64,000 nucleotides of DNA from Ichthyophthirius multifiliis (Eukaryota > Ciliophora > Oligohymenophorea > Hymenostomatida): assembly GCF_000220395.1 (NCBI RefSeq), contig NW_004085963.1, positions 1 to 64,000 of the forward strand. Direction: 5' to 3'. The position numbers and the translations under genes were made by a program. Each line of letters opens with the position of its first letter. The first letter of the stretch is position 1. This document shows, piece by piece, positions 1 through 14,260 of the stretch. The notes beneath the pieces were generated by a model. The model was not told the origin of the DNA. It did not search any database and saw nothing but the letters and a program-made list of their open reading frames with translations.

Positions 1-727
1 ATATAATTTTTCATATTTTAAATATATTTAATTTAAATATATTTTTTATATATACTTAAATATTATTATTTATTTAAAATATATATATTATTATATATTT
101 AATTCAATTAATTTTTTTTAATAGTTTATCATTTACAATAATATTTTTTTATATATATTAATTATTTAAAAATGGCTTATAATATTATATAATTTTAATA
201 TATATTTATATATATCATTAATATATTTTTTTATTTAAATGTTTTTATTTTTTGTATTATTTAATTTATTTTTAATTTAAAAATTCATCTATTAAATATA
301 TTTTTTATAAAGATTTATTTTGTTTAATTTAATTAATTTTTTTAATTATTTTTGTTACAATTAATTTAAATAATAATTTTTATACCATTTTGAATATTCT
401 TTTTACATTTTTTTTTTTATACATAAATTATTAAAAAACTAATATTTAAGCAAAAAATTAAAAAATAAAAATATTAAAAATAAAAATTATTCTAATAATT
501 AATTATTTTTTAAATTATTAATTAGTCATTTATATATAAATATAAATTTAAAAGAAATAATATTTTCATGAATAAATAAATAACAGTTGTAAATTCTTTT
601 AATTTAAGTAAATGTATTAAAAGTTCAGTATAATAAGAGCAAAAAATTTAGGAAAATTAAGAGTAAAATTAATATTTATAATATTTTTTATTATGTAATT
701 ATAAAATAAAGCGATGATTTAAAAAAT
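1..727. other. AT-rich spacer, no gene seen
   Basis: Almost pure A/T with short homopolymers and no stretch of mixed codons on either strand. No telomeric C4A2/G4T2 repeat is present at the window start, so this is not a visible chromosome end. The promoter of the following gene must lie here, but I cannot delimit it. Confidence 0.6.
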
Positions 728-1971
728 ATGCCAAGAAAAAAAATATAATCAAATGAAGAATAATAAACAAAACCAAATCCTGAATATAATAAAAAAATAA
801 TTAAAAAATTAAATTTTAATATTGATTCGCATGACTAAGAATAAAACAATAACGGGAATAAAAAAAATAAATGTGTAACAATGATTTTTTTAACTAATAA
901 GAACCATAAGTGTTATAATAAACGATAAAATAAGGAAATTTGTTCGTAGAAATAAGTGAAACTGATGATAACTATCCTTAGTTGTTTGATAGTTAATATT
1001 TATAAGAAAACCTCTAAATTTTATAAAAAAAATAATTATTAATAAGATAAAAGAGAAGACTTTTGCATTTAGACTAAATAAATAGTATAAAGATAGGCAA
1101 AAATAATAAAATATATAACTTATTAAATGAAAGTTAAACAGAAAAAAATGTTATTGAATATTAAGAAACTTTAAAAGTTCATTAAGATTTAATCAAAAAA
1201 AAAACATTTTGTAATTGTAAAAAGTCCAAATGTTTAAAATTATATTGCGAATGTTTTAATTAAGGAGAATATTGTTAGGCAGATTGTAATTGTATCGAAT
1301 GTTGCAATAATTCATAAAATAAAGAAGTAAGAAATTAAGCTATTAATATCTTAAAAGAAAAAAATCCAGAAGCCTTTAAATCTAAAAATAATTTAAAAGA
1401 AGTATAAATTTACATATTTTATATATAATCAAACAAATAGGTAGAAGAAGATAATATTCAACAAAATAATAAAGGATGTAATTGTAAAAAATCTAGTTGC
1501 TAAAAAAAATACTGCGATTGTTATAATACTGGAACAAAATGCAGTGATTATTGTAGATGTGAAGATTGCTTAAATAAACATTCATCTTTTTATATTGAGT
1601 AGAATAATAAAGATAAACAAATTAAAGAATAATAATCATCTATTAAATTTGATATTGATAATTATAATTCAAATATTTAATAATATATTTCGGAAAATTC
1701 TGTTCATTCATAAAAATATATTACAAATGAATTAGGTTTTATTAACTCTATAGATGAAGGGTTTACAAATAACTCTTTTAAGCCTATTACATAATTCGTA
1801 TTAGGAAAATATAATATGTTTAATAAAAGTTTATTTAATGGTTTAGATTATGGGTTAGATAATAATAAAAGCATTTTAATTAATGAGAATACTAATAGTT
1901 AATAATAAATTGATATTTAACTTTAAAATGGATTGATTAAAAATATTATTTTAAAATAAAATCAAGAATGA
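728..1971 (+). CDS. Tesmin/TSO1/LIN54-like CXC-domain protein
   Basis: This is a probable sequence-specific nuclear DNA-binding protein of the tesmin/TSO1/LIN54 (CRC) family. Two cysteine-rich CXC modules are visible. The first, about 1208-1315, reads FCNCKKSKCLKLYCECF followed by CxxDCxCxxC. The second, about 1479-1572, reads GCNCKKSSCQKKYCDCY followed by CxDYCRCEDC. Each carries the Tyr that reads the minor groove in LIN54. They are joined by about 60 residues, as in CRC proteins. The C-terminal third is Asn/Gln-rich and unrecognised, and a TGA at 1969-1971 ends the frame. The CXC frame is open from the Met codon at 871. A Met at 728 begins a coding-like frame in another phase, so the true start needs a one-base change near the A8 run at about 860, or the protein starts at 871. 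The family relates to the MuvB/DREAM cell-cycle complex, but that role here is inference. Confidence 0.88.
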
Positions 1972-2712
1972 TAAAAGTTAAAAATATTTAATTTGTGAAA
2001 CAAAAATAATTAATATATTTAAAATTTATATACATATAAGGGTTTAATTTTACTTAATCTTTTAATTTTTTTTATTTAAAAAAAATATTTTCTAATTGCT
2101 TTTTTTCTATAAATTTATATTTATATTTATATTTATTTATTTATATAATTATGTATTTGTATATTTATATATATATATATGTTAATATACATACATACAA
2201 ATATATATATTTTTATTACTAAAAATTCTAAAATATTAAATAATTATAATATAAATTATTTATTTACCTAAAATTTTAAATAATTTTTTTATTTATAAAA
2301 AATTAATTTATTATTTTAAATTAATATATTAAAAAGTATTTTATATAATATATTTAATATTTCAAGACAATGCGTTATTTAAATGAATTTTAATATATTC
2401 ATATAATAAAAAAATATTTATATATATTTATTGTTATTTAAGAAAAAATTAATATTATATCTAAATTTAATTTAAATTTAAAATATGAAACATGTTTAAT
2501 ATTTATTTTATACAGATATATGATTAAATAATAATTTTTTCTAAATATATTTCTTAAATTATTATTTAATTAATAATTTATCTATAAAAACGTATTAGAA
2601 TAATTAACTAAATAATGATAAATCGAATAGAAAAAGTAATACATTATATAAATAATTTTGTTATATATTATTAATATATATATAAAATCAAATTGATTAA
2701 GATTAAATATTA
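1972..2712. other. AT-rich spacer
   Basis: Low-complexity A/T sequence with short TA runs near 2165-2215. I see nothing coding. It separates two plus-strand genes, so it should hold the 3' end of one and the promoter of the next. Confidence 0.55.
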
Positions 2713-5083
2713 ATGGGAAGGAAAAATAAAAAATAATTAATAAATAAAAATATAAATATATAAGAAGTTGTAAAATAAAATATTGATAATATTTTATATG
2801 ACTAATAGTAATAATATCAATAAAAATATATATCTTATATATTTTTTAAAAAATTTAAATTAATATTAAAATATTAAATTTTAATATATTCATCCATTAT
2901 TATTTTTAATTTTTTTTTTAAACAAAAAAAGAATACAGATGATTTCTAACAATAACTAACAAAAAAATATATTGTATATCACCTTTATATTATAATTTTT
3001 AGTTATTAAATAATTATTTATATAGAAACAACTTTGAGTTACTAGAATTCTAAGATTTATACGAATAAGTAAACAAATAAAAAAATATTAATAAAATTTA
3101 AAAAATATGCAATAAAGCTAAATAAAATAAAATTCAATAATAATAATAATCTACAGAATAAAGTTATATAAACCAAATAGAACAATTATTAAATAAATTT
3201 TAATTTTGATATTTAATAATAAATAAATTAAAAAATTAATAAAAAATATCCAAGAAGAAAATAATATTCAAAAAGTTATGATGATTGCTTTAAAAATTAA
3301 AATAGTTAACATTTTAACATGGATGATGAAGACCATGAAAAAGAAGAAGAATAATAATAATATTAAAATTATAGAAATTTAGCATAATAGATTTAATAAA
3401 TATAAAACCACTAATAGAACATTTTCACTCATTAGTTTTAATAAAATAATTGTAAATTTTTAAATTTAATATTAAAAAAAAAAAACTACAAATTTATAAA
3501 AGAAATACAGAATGAATAATTAAATAAAATAGATAATTTTCATTAATGCAAAACTCCTTCAACTGATGAGAATTCCGAACTTCCAGCAAAATATCGAATT
3601 AATAGTTTTTATAATTGTAAACTAAATTATTATTTAAAATAACAAAAAAAAACATATACAAAAGAATTTGGATTTTTTAACGAAAAAATACTTATAGCCA
3701 AAAAGTCTATCAAAATAAAAATATAGAAGAATATTCTTATTTTAAAGATATATCAAAATTTGATTTAAAATTAAGTAAAAAAAATATAATATATGATAAA
3801 TTTAAAAATGATAAAAAACGAAAATTTAAATAATAGATACATCAAATATAAAAGAAATTATTATTTTATTTATTTATTTTATTTAATAGTTAAATAAGAC
3901 TTTTTATCATTACAAGAAATTTTCTAAAAAATATATTGCGAATCTTATAGTTATAATGATCTTAAATAATTTATTATTCCTGCATTAAGAAAGGTAAAGA
4001 ATTTAGACGATTTTTTAAGCACTTTAACTACTTCTTTATAATAATATTGTTAGGTAAAATTATAAAAATAATTTGTTATTTAAAATTTATAATTATATTG
4101 ATAGGAGAAATAATAAATTATTAATAAATAAATAAAAGATTTTATAAATGAATTAACTTATAATAAAAAAGAAATTAATTTAGAAAAATTAATAGATAAA
4201 AATTTTTTAAAATAACCTTAAATATATTAACATTTTGTTGATTAAGTATGTAAATATTATTAAATTTTAAAATAAAATATAGCAAGCGAAATAGAGTAAA
4301 TTTTAGAATTATACTAGAAGAATTTTATTAATAATTAAGTAATAAAAAAAAATTGTTTTATATATTATATTTCTAAATAAATAGTTTAATATAAATTGTT
4401 AATTAATGCATTAATAATATTTTATTTATTATTTTTATGATGATGATTTAATTTTGAATTTTTATTAAGAAATAATTCAAAACTTTTATAATTTACGATT
4501 AAATAAAAATAAGAAAAATTTAAATAACTTTTATATAATTGAATAATAAATAATTGAGTATAGTAATTAGAAAAATGAATAAAATATTTTAAGCGAATGC
4601 ATATATAAGGAAGTATAAAGCGCTTTTAAGTCAGGAATCAAATATATTAATTAAAATAATTAACAATAATAATATTAATAACTAGACTAAAATAAATCCA
4701 TCTTTAATGAAAATTTAGTTGTTAATAATATAAATGATATAGATAAATAATAAAAATTAATATTTTAATAAGATAAATAATAAGATGATAATATTTAATA
4801 ATAAAATCCAAAAAAATTAAAGAAAAAGTAAAAAAATAAACTTAATGAAAGTAATTAACAATAAAATAGTTAAATAATTAATATTAATAATTTAAATAAT
4901 TAATAAAAACAAAATAATAATAAAAACTTAAATATTTCTGAAATCGATCTTTTTATAAAAAGATTAGAAGAATCTAATAAAAAATTAAATTAAAGTTAAA
5001 AAATATAGCCATATATTCCAACAAGTTGGATAAATGAATTAAGATAGAAATATTTAAAACATAAAACCAAAATTAATAAATGA
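2713..5083 (+). CDS. Unidentified Gln/Lys-rich protein
   Basis: I do not recognise this gene. From the Met at 2713 (MGRKNKKQLINK) one frame stays open past an acidic patch, MDDEDHEKEEEQ, near 3319. The coding texture then continues in changing phases to a TGA at 5081-5083. The phases join near poly-A runs (about 3475-3483, 3705, 4105 and 4430), so either short introns or homopolymer indels lie there. Diverse, non-repeat segments support a real protein: one near 3545-3600 (FHQCKTPSTDENSELPAKYR), one near 3905-4030 and one near the C-terminus (IPTSWINELRQKYLKHK). The C-terminal quarter is Gln/Asn-rich from TAA/TAG/CAA codons. No domain or membrane segment is evident. Exact exon structure is uncertain. 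Confidence 0.55.
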
Positions 5084-5256
5084 ATATAATAAGAAATAGT
5101 ATTTATAAAAAATACATAATGATTATTTAATTTCAATATTTTTTTAATTATATAATATTTAAAATAATTAAAAATCTTTTAATAAAAAAAAAAAACATTT
5201 TAATCATATTTTAAATAATTTAATTTTATTTATTTATTAATAAATAATCTAATTTA

Positions 5257-5262
<6 letters not shown>

Positions 5263-5309
<47 letters not shown>
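5263..5309. repeat. (TA)n microsatellite
   Basis: An uninterrupted run of about 23 TA units between the convergent 3' ends of the 2713-5083 gene and the minus-strand gene that ends at 5558. Confidence 0.9.
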
Positions 5310-5311
<2 letters not shown>

Positions 5312-5557
5312 CATAACCTGATTATATTATTTCTCCTGCCTTTTATAATAAAGTTTTATCCAATCTTTTTGTTTTGTTTTTTGTTTTAATTTTAAATGTT
5401 TATTATCAATTTATATATTAAAATTAAAGCTTTTTTACTTAATTATGTAAATAATTTAGTGTTCCCTTTTTTTAATCAACAATATCAGCTTTAAAGTTAA
5501 AATTATAAACCGAAAATTTACTTTATCGATATTATTTTAATTACTATATTTTATAAT

Positions 5558-8500
5558 TCAAATAAAAAGATTAATTTATTTTATCAAATAATTATTATAA
5601 AAATAATATAGAAAAAAAAAAAAACACAATTAATATATATTTAATAATTTAATTATATTTATTTAAAAAAAAAATATATATACCTTAAATAATTTTATTA
5701 TATATGAAAAAAAAATATTACTTTTATTCTATATTCTATTACTTCAATAAAACTCACAGAATATCCATTAATTAAAGTGTGTAAAACAATAATTTTCTTA
5801 AATAAGTATATATGCTAAAATTTCATGAAAATAAAAAATAAGACACAAGTTAAACTTTCATATACAAAAATCTCAAAAACTAAAGAAAAAATAACTCTAT
5901 TTAATACTCTATTTTAATCATTTATATATTTTTATTAGCCATATTTTATAAGAACTCCACTATTGATAATAAATAAAATAATCAAAATATAGAAATAGGA
6001 AATGTAATAAAAATTTTTAATTTAATTATTAATATTAAGTTGATTATTATTATCATCTTTTTTTATCATTTTAACATATGAAAAATAAAAGTATAAATTA
6101 AAGAATCCAAAAATAATATAAATTATCGAAGGAACACCAAAAAAACAAATTAAATAACTCTAATACATCTAAAAATTATCAAATAGAGTACTAAAAGAGG
6201 ACAAAGTTAGTAAATAAATTGCAAATTTCAAAAAATTTAATATTTTAGACCATTTAATTAAAGTATTTTTATGTAAAAAACTCACTAAAGGATGCTAATA
6301 ATACCAAACAATGGTTTTTAAAGGATGTCTTATAAGTTAAGCTCTTTATCTAGGATTATTTTTTTATTAATAATTACTTTTTTTATTATTTACTTTATAG
6401 ATATTATTATTATTATTTGTATTTTATATAAGTTGCTTTTAAAAACTAATATTACTCTATTATTTAGATCTATTTGTAAGTGTATTGGAATATGATTCAT
6501 AGTCAAATTTTTGATTTTATTATATTATTTTTGATTTTATTTCTGTTTTTAATTAATCAACTTAATTTTTTTTTATTTATTGTTCATTTTTAAATTATTT
6601 TATTAATTTTTTTTATTATTTTTTTTCATTTATTTTTCGTTTTATGCTATTGATTATATTTTTTAATATATCATAGGCATTTATTCTTATAGAAATACTT
6701 ACAAATAATACTGTTAATGACCATACTATTACTATTACTAATCCAAAAGTTTCTTTAAAATCTTCATTATATTTATAAAGGCTTATTCCTGGAAAAGCTA
6801 AATGAAATACTATTTCTGTGAACGTTTTTTATAAATTATCATCTATTTGAATATAGTATTTTTTTTTTTCTATTTTTGACTTCTTAGCTTAATCTAATTT
6901 TAAATATTCAAATAAAATAGATTATATTGGTTATGTCTTTCCAAAAGTAAAAGCCGAGGTTGGAATTTATTCAATTGGTTATATGTTTTTTATTAAGGTT
7001 GGTGAAAAAATAAAATCTTTTTCATCTTTTTTTATTATTGTGAAAATTTATAATTTATAAGTCTTTATATAAAAAAAAGTTTCAGAAAAATTTAATAATT
7101 AGATATTATTAGAAGTCCAATTTTTTGTTTCTTCATTGTATTATAAAGGATTATATTTATCTAAGTTTTAATTATTATCTAATTAATATTTTATATATAA
7201 GGGATTGTCGAGTTATTATTTAAATAATCGTTCCGAAAATGAATATATTTAAATTTCTTTTATTGGATAAATATTATTTTCTAAATATGGGTATTCTATA
7301 TTTATAAAAGAAGTTGTTTAAAAAACAGTTATAATATAGTTTCCTTTAATTATGAGTGTATTTTAGGGTATAAGAATATTTATTTAATCATAATTTATTT
7401 CAAAATAGTCTTCTTTTTGTTAAGATAAGAGTTAGGTTTTGAAAATATTTACTTTTTAAAATATTCCTATAATTGTTTTAGAGGTTCCTGTGTGTATTTT
7501 GGGCTCATATAGAGTGTAAGTTTGTGAAGAAAAAGAAAGGAGACTTTATTTTAACTTTAATGAGAATATATTTTCTTTGAAAAATTAAAGAGTTAATGCC
7601 ATTTTTATTTAGATTAAATCTTCGATTATTATTTCAATGTTTTCTTTATAAAAAAGGAGAATTTCTGAAAGAAAATCAATAATTTTTTACATTAGATTTT
7701 AGTCATGAATTTATATATGAAATAAAAGAAAAGTTCTTATTAATTATAAAAAAGAGAGATTTTTTTCAAAAAAAGTAATGTCTTTTAAATAATTTTCGAA
7801 TAATTTATATTCTTCGATAATATTTCTATCTTCATTTATATTATATTGACAAAAAAGGCCTTAATAAAATTACTTACAAGTACAAATTTAGGAACATTAT
7901 TATTAATTTTTGGAAGATTAAGGACATTTTTAATTACAGTTTTAGAATATATCTTCTTTATTTTATTAGAATATAATTGGATTTATACTATTTAAATATG
8001 AGTTTAGTACAAAATACCATTCTAAAGGGGTTTTTTGGAGTTTTTTTTGCTGTATTTTAAGGAAATTTTAAGATTAAAAAAATGCTTTTTCTTCTTCTTG
8101 TTTTATATATAAATAATTATTTGCATATAATTTTCCATATTTACCTCCTGAAAGTTACATTTCGCATAAATAATATTCATTAAAAGAACTAGGATATGGA
8201 ATTAAAATCGAATTTATAATTTTCGGAAGGTTTTCTTCGCTTAAATTTCCCTCACTTATATATTATTTCTGTATTGAAAATAAATAAGTTTAATTTTCAA
8301 AAGTATACATTTATTAACATGTAAGTATATATTTTTTATATTGATTAAAACTAATGGAAAATGTCTGGAATTAAAAAACACTATCAAATTATTAATTTAT
8401 GAAGAGGTTTGCTTTATGTAAGCCTGGTTTTAATTATATAGATATTTTATTTTATTAGAATAAAATAATGTTTTTATCTTTAAGTATTACTTATAATGAA

Positions 8501-11500
8501 ATGAATTAGTTTTAAGATAAATATTTTTAAGGGATAGTTAATGTTGATGTGTTTAGGTCAATTTCTGTTTAAAATTAAGTTTCGAATAATTTATTTGTGG
8601 TTTCTTCTAAATGCCATTATATTTATAAATTATCTTTTTATTTTTTATTTTAAAAATAAAATAAAAAAAAAAAAGAATTACATTTATATTATTCTTGTAT
8701 TATGATTAGCCTTATAATTAAATCATCCTGGTAATCTATATTATTAAAAGAATCTTAATTATATATATAATAAAATCATTTTCGTATATTTCACATTAAT
8801 CTCTTATTTAATTTAAATATACTGGGCATTCTTTAAAGCATTAGTTTTGGAAAAAAAAATATCCTTAAACGCATTCAGTACATTTGTTTTCACAAATCTA
8901 ACAATATCCTAATTCTTCATTAAATATATAACCTTTAATACATTATTGGAAGTTACAAAAGTTGATATTTATATGGTATAAGTAATCTTTTTGACATTCA
9001 AGACAGTTATTAGCTTTTTGAGAGCATTTAAGACAACCTTAATTACATAGAAGGCATCTGTTTTCGGATTGAAAATAAAGTTAAGAAGGGCATTTAGAAA
9101 TGCATTATTTGGAATCTTTATCTTCTAATATATAAAGTTCACAATAAATAATACACGCATTTTTTTCTGGTGAAAAAATTAAGAAAGAGAACATTTATCT
9201 ACACATTTTTTGAATTAAAAATCAGCAATTTTATTTTCTGGGCAAGTAATCACACAGGAAAATTGGTTAAGTAAAAAATGGAAAGGATCTTTACATTATA
9301 AACACTAATAAACGTTATTATTATTATTATTAAATGCACATTTTTCGCAATTATTTGGACATATACATGTATTATTTTGATTGTTATTTTATAAAGGAAA
9401 TGGACATGTTTTATAGCATTAACCTTCATAATAAAATAATAAAGGATTACACTATAAACATGTTTTAGAATCTAAACAATTTAAGCATTACTATAATTGA
9501 CATGATATACATTTTCCTTATAATAAATAGAAACCCTATTTACAACTTGTACATGATTAGTTTGTATGTCCAATACATTTCTGACATTCTTAATCACATT
9601 ATTAGCATGTTTTTTATAACTCGTCGTAATAAAAATTATCTTTACATTGTAGACATTCTTATTTTTCTAAATAATAACCGTTTTTGCATTTTGTACATTG
9701 AATAGTTTAATCAAATAGACACTCGGAACATTAAGATGGACATTAAAAACATTTTATTTCTAAATTTTGGACATAATAAAAACCTATTATACACGAAACA
9801 CATTAGTATAAAGTTAATCCTTTACAATTTTAGCAAGGTTCCTTTTAAAATTTAATATATATTTTATTTTCTATATAATGATATTATTTTTACTTAACAC
9901 TTATCACATTTTTATGTAAATTTATTTGCAAAATAACCTTAAGGGCATTAAGAAATACATTTGGAATCTAAAGGGTTTAAAAAGAAAGAAAAAATGCATG
10001 TTTTACATAAAGAATTTACATGTGAACATGTAAGGCAATTATTTTTGCATTTTACACATTAGTTTGTTTAAAAATAATATTCTTCTTAACATCTAGTGCA
10101 TATATTACCATCTTGGGTACATTCAAGACAATTCTTAATGCTACATTTTTAGCATTTTTATTTCAAAGGATTTTCGTAAAATTTTGGTTCGGTACATTTA
10201 GATAGACATTGATTTTGGAAAAGGTAAAAATTTTTGCTACAAGATATACAAGTTGTTGCATTTACACAAGATATGCATTAAGGAGGACATTATTGGCATG
10301 TTTAGGACACTTAAAAATATGAAGATTTACACGAATAACATGTTTATTGGTCTAAACAAGAATTACAGCCAGTTGGACATTACATACATATTCTTTATTC
10401 TTGAATAAAGTATTAATCTTGGTCACATGAATCTCTACATTCCACTTATTTTTTTATATTTTTTTACTTACTTTTTTTTAATTTTTTTACTTTAGGTTTA
10501 GTTTAATAAATAAACGAATTTTAAAAATGCGCATTTTGTGCAGATTTTAGATTTTAGAGTACATTTTTCACATATTGGGGAACATTATTTACATGTCTTT
10601 TCTATTTCATCTAAGTAAAAACCGTCAAGGCAGGATGTACATTCGTTTATGGATGAACATTTGAGGCAATTCGGATTACATTTTAAACAAAAATTATTTA
10701 AAGTATCTAAATAGTGGGTTTCTGGACATTCTTGTGTACAAATATAGCTTTTTCCTTGGTTTTAAAAATGGAAGAAATTATCTTCACATTAAATACAGTC
10801 ATTCTAAGAGCTTTTTTATTTTTAAAAAATAAAAATAGAAAAAAAATAAAAAATATTACTTGCATTTTAAACAGTTTTCTTAACATTTCTAACATTAGGA
10901 ATTCGTTGAGTTTAAAAAAAAAGAGTTTTCGCATTATATACATTGTTGCGAAGACTTACATTAAAGACAATTGTTTAAATTACATTTTTCACATATATTT
11001 TATTTAGTTAGGTAAAATAAAGAAGGACAATCAGAAATTGGTTAACATTTCATGATATTATTAACAAAAAATCCCTCTTAACACTTTTAACAATACAATT
11101 CAGAAACACATTATTCACAAGAAGGTATAACTTAACTACATTTAATACAAAAACCAAATTCATTTATAAAAAATTAACTTTAATCAATACATTATAGACA
11201 TCTAAATTGATTACATTTGGAACAGTTTTCATTACATTTTAAACATTTGAAATTTCGGGTATCTGGGTATGTTGATTATGGACATGTTTTATCTATAGAA
11301 TATAAAAAGCACTCACCTTAGTTAAAAAAAATCCAGAATTGCAAACTAGGCATTCTTTTTGGGAAGGACCTATACATTAACTACAGTTTGGATGACATTT
11401 CTCACAAATGGAATTTTAAGAATTCATAAAAAATTAATTTTTGCAATTAAAGCATTTTATTTCTTAGTTTTCGAATGTACATTATATACAGTTTAAGCTT

Positions 11501-12643
11501 TAGGGACATTCAAAACATTAGTTTTGGAATTCGTAGCCTGTTAAGCATGTTTCTAGGCATTGATTTTTATATAATAACATCTAATCAGAACATGAAAGAC
11601 ATTAATATCTGGAAAGACCTATACATTCTTAGCATGCAGGGTTACATTTAGTACATTCTTGGGTGTTTTAGGAAATTAAATTTAAAAAATAACCAGGCAT
11701 ACATCTTTGGCAGAAATTTTATTTTATACATAGTTAACAGTTCGGGATACATGAGGATTCGTTGCAATTATATACTCCAGATTTAGATAGAAATGAGTTT
11801 TGGATTTCTGAACAGTCCAAAGTACATACGGATTATTATTAATAAGTTGCTTTATATAAAGTAGATGCACAATCAAAAAGACAATCAAAAATCGTAGGAC
11901 CTTTACAGCCGTTTTGACAATTTTAATGACATTTTTAACATTAATTATTTTCAAGATAATAGTTCTTATTACCTATTTTTTGTTTGTTTTTTATATATGT
12001 AATTGTTATGTTTTTTTGCTACATTATGTGCATATTGTTTATGAAATACATTAAGAGCATTTAGAGGTACATCTTAGACATATTTTTTCTAATTAATAAT
12101 AACCTATAGGACATTTATCGTAACATTGATTATTTAGTAAAATTTTAGAGTTTATGCATTAAAAGCATGTGTTATTATTTTTACATATGGAACATCTTTC
12201 CTTACATCGGTTACATATACCGTTTTCTTTATTTTTTTAATTTAAAAATTTATTTATATATAAATTTAATATAATTGAATTTATTAAGATTTTTGCTTCT
12301 TTTTTTTTTATTTACCATCGTAGTATTGGATAGGACATTCGGATAAACATGTTTAGTCTTTTTCTAAATAAAAATATGAAGATTTACATTTTAAGCATTC
12401 CTTTTAAGTTGGGCCTGTACATGTAGAACATGAATTATGACAATTTAAACATGTTTTAATTTGTAATTGTAAATAATAGCCTTCAGTGCAGGCATTAACG
12501 CATTTGTTATTTTGTATATATTGATTTTAATTACATGTATTTAATTATCTTTTTTTTTATGGGCTTTTTGAAATCGTTTTGGTCATTAAAATATATTGAA
12601 ATAATAAAATAAATATCAGTCTTTTTTGTACTATTTATTTCAT
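5558..12643 (-). CDS. Giant furin-like Cys-rich, REJ-like, multi-TM surface protein
   Basis: This is probably a large plasma-membrane protein. A signal-peptide-like start (MKQIVQKRLIFILLFQYI) at 12643 is followed by dozens of Cys-x2-Cys furin/GFR-type repeats, about 12540 down to 8770, e.g. CHNSCSTCTGPTQKECLKC. The next part, about 8640-6800, is beta-rich with a QWHLEETTNKLFETQF...LTIPQKYL pattern like REJ modules. TM1 (FGLVIVIVWSLTVLFVSISI) lies near 6740, then a Lys/Gln loop, RHPLKTIVWYYQHPLVSF, and at least four more hydrophobic segments to TGA 5558-5560. The order (ectodomain, TM1, loop, TM cluster) recalls polycystin-1/REJ proteins; I saw no clear PLAT domain. Small GT-AG introns interrupt the repeats, for example near 12229-12316, 10800-10858, 10440-10490, 9839-9895 and 8639-8685. 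The start joins the repeats only with a one-base change at an A9 run (12551-12559), and a second phase change occurs near 8760. Confidence 0.75.
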
Positions 12644-12881
12644 TTATTTATTAATAATTTTGATATGATATTATTATTTCTTCTTTATGTTGTATAAGTG
12701 TTATCTTTTAAATTTTTTATTTTTCCTATAATTATTGATAAAAATGTTATGTTTTTTTTTTTTTTTTAAATTATAATATCATAATAAAAAGCTTTTTTGT
12801 CGTTTTTTTTATTTATTAAGAAGTTTGTGCTCTATATATAAATAAAAATAACTAAAATCAATAATTTTCTGTTTAATATTT

Positions 12882-14165
12882 TCATTGACTTTAATAAATA
12901 TTTTGTATTTATTAAATTATATTTAACAATATAAAAAAAAATATACTTTAATAAATATTTTTCTAAAAAAAATTATTTTTTTAACTATTAAATTTATATA
13001 AATAAAAATTATTTTTAATTTTCTTTATTATTTTCATTGTTTTATTGCGTTACAGATTAAAAATTATTTATTAGTATTTTATACTAATTAATCTTTAAAA
13101 GTTTTAGATTATTTTTTATCTGCTTTCTTTTTAAAATTAAATCTTGGAATTTATGATGATCTTATTATTTTATTATTATTAATAATAACTTATTCTTTTC
13201 CAATATTAAAAGTCTTGATATATATTTTTATTTTAGATATAAAAAATAAATAAAATAATAAATTTTTTAATTAACTAATTAAATAAATAAACCATTGATA
13301 TATGTTTTCGTGAATTTTAGAATTATTATTCTAAATTTTTATTTATGTTATTTTATTCAGGCTTTATTTTCTCATTTGGTTTTAGGCTTTTTATTCTATC
13401 AATAATCGTTTTGTTTGGAACATTTTTTTATTTATATCCAGATTCAAGCATGTTTTTTGCAAAGTAAGTTGCCCTACTTCCCTTTATATTTTATATATAT
13501 ATATACATATTATTTATATATAAAATTATCTAATTATACTTTTTCAGTTCTATTCTTATAAAGATTGTAATTAACAAATTTTGACAAGCTTTTTAATTCA
13601 TTTATACTATAATAAAAAAATACAAACTAAACAAATAGATTTTTTTTTTTTTAAAAGTACTTTTATTTATTTTGTTAAGTAATATTAGAATCATTCAATA
13701 TTTTAATAGATTACTTTGCTGATAATTATCTTGGTATATAATATTTATTTTACTAAGAAGGTAACTTTCTATTAATTGAACTAGTAGAGGTATTATGCTG
13801 TTTACTATAAGAAAAACTAAGATCATTTTTTTATTTTTATTGCTAATTGAATTTCCTTATAGATTAATTAAGTTATTAAAATTAATTAAATGAATAAACT
13901 TTTATTTATTTTTTTTGGAAAAAAATAAATAAATAAAAACATATTATTTCTTTTATTTTGTTGTTTAATTTTAACTTTTTTTAACATATTAATTTTATTA
14001 TTATGTTGTTAATAAAGAAGGTAAATACGAATCCGATTATTATTTTTTAATTACTTTCGGGAAATTTTATTTTTAATCTCGTTTTATTATTATTTAAACT
14101 TATTTTTTATTATCTAAATTTAATATAGATTATTAATTTGAACTTTTAAATTTTCTTTTTATCAT
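12882..14165 (-). CDS. Unidentified protein, multi-exon
   Basis: I do not recognise this gene. The start MIKRKFKSSNQQSILNLDNKK at 14165 leads into a polar N-terminus containing SDSYLPSLLTTQQQNQ. A hydrophobic segment follows near 13820-13700 (MILVFLIVNSIIPLLVQLIE). An intron is visible from about 13554 down to 13475 (GTATAATT...ATAAAG). After it comes a clearly protein-like exon containing GSRATYFAKNMLESGY and NVPNKTIIDRIKSLKPNEK. The frame ends at TGA 12882-12884. The hydrophobic block suggests one or two membrane passes. Joins upstream of the 13554 intron are uncertain. The gene is tandem with the Cys-rich gene downstream and the PSI-like gene upstream, both on the minus strand. Confidence 0.5.
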
Positions 14166-14260
14166 TTTTTTTTATTTTATTTTGATTTATCGAAAAAAAA
14201 ATAACTTTTTTTTATTTTTTATAAAAATAAATAATTATTTTAATATATATATATAAAATA

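Noticed and set aside
13346-13470. Plus-strand frame MLFYSGFIFSFGFRLFIL with an apparent GTAAGT...TTCAG intron
   Set aside because: The minus strand here reads GSRATYFAKNMLESGYK and NVPNKTIIDRIKSLKPNEK, which is far more protein-like, with its own intron in phase. The plus frame is its hydrophobic shadow.
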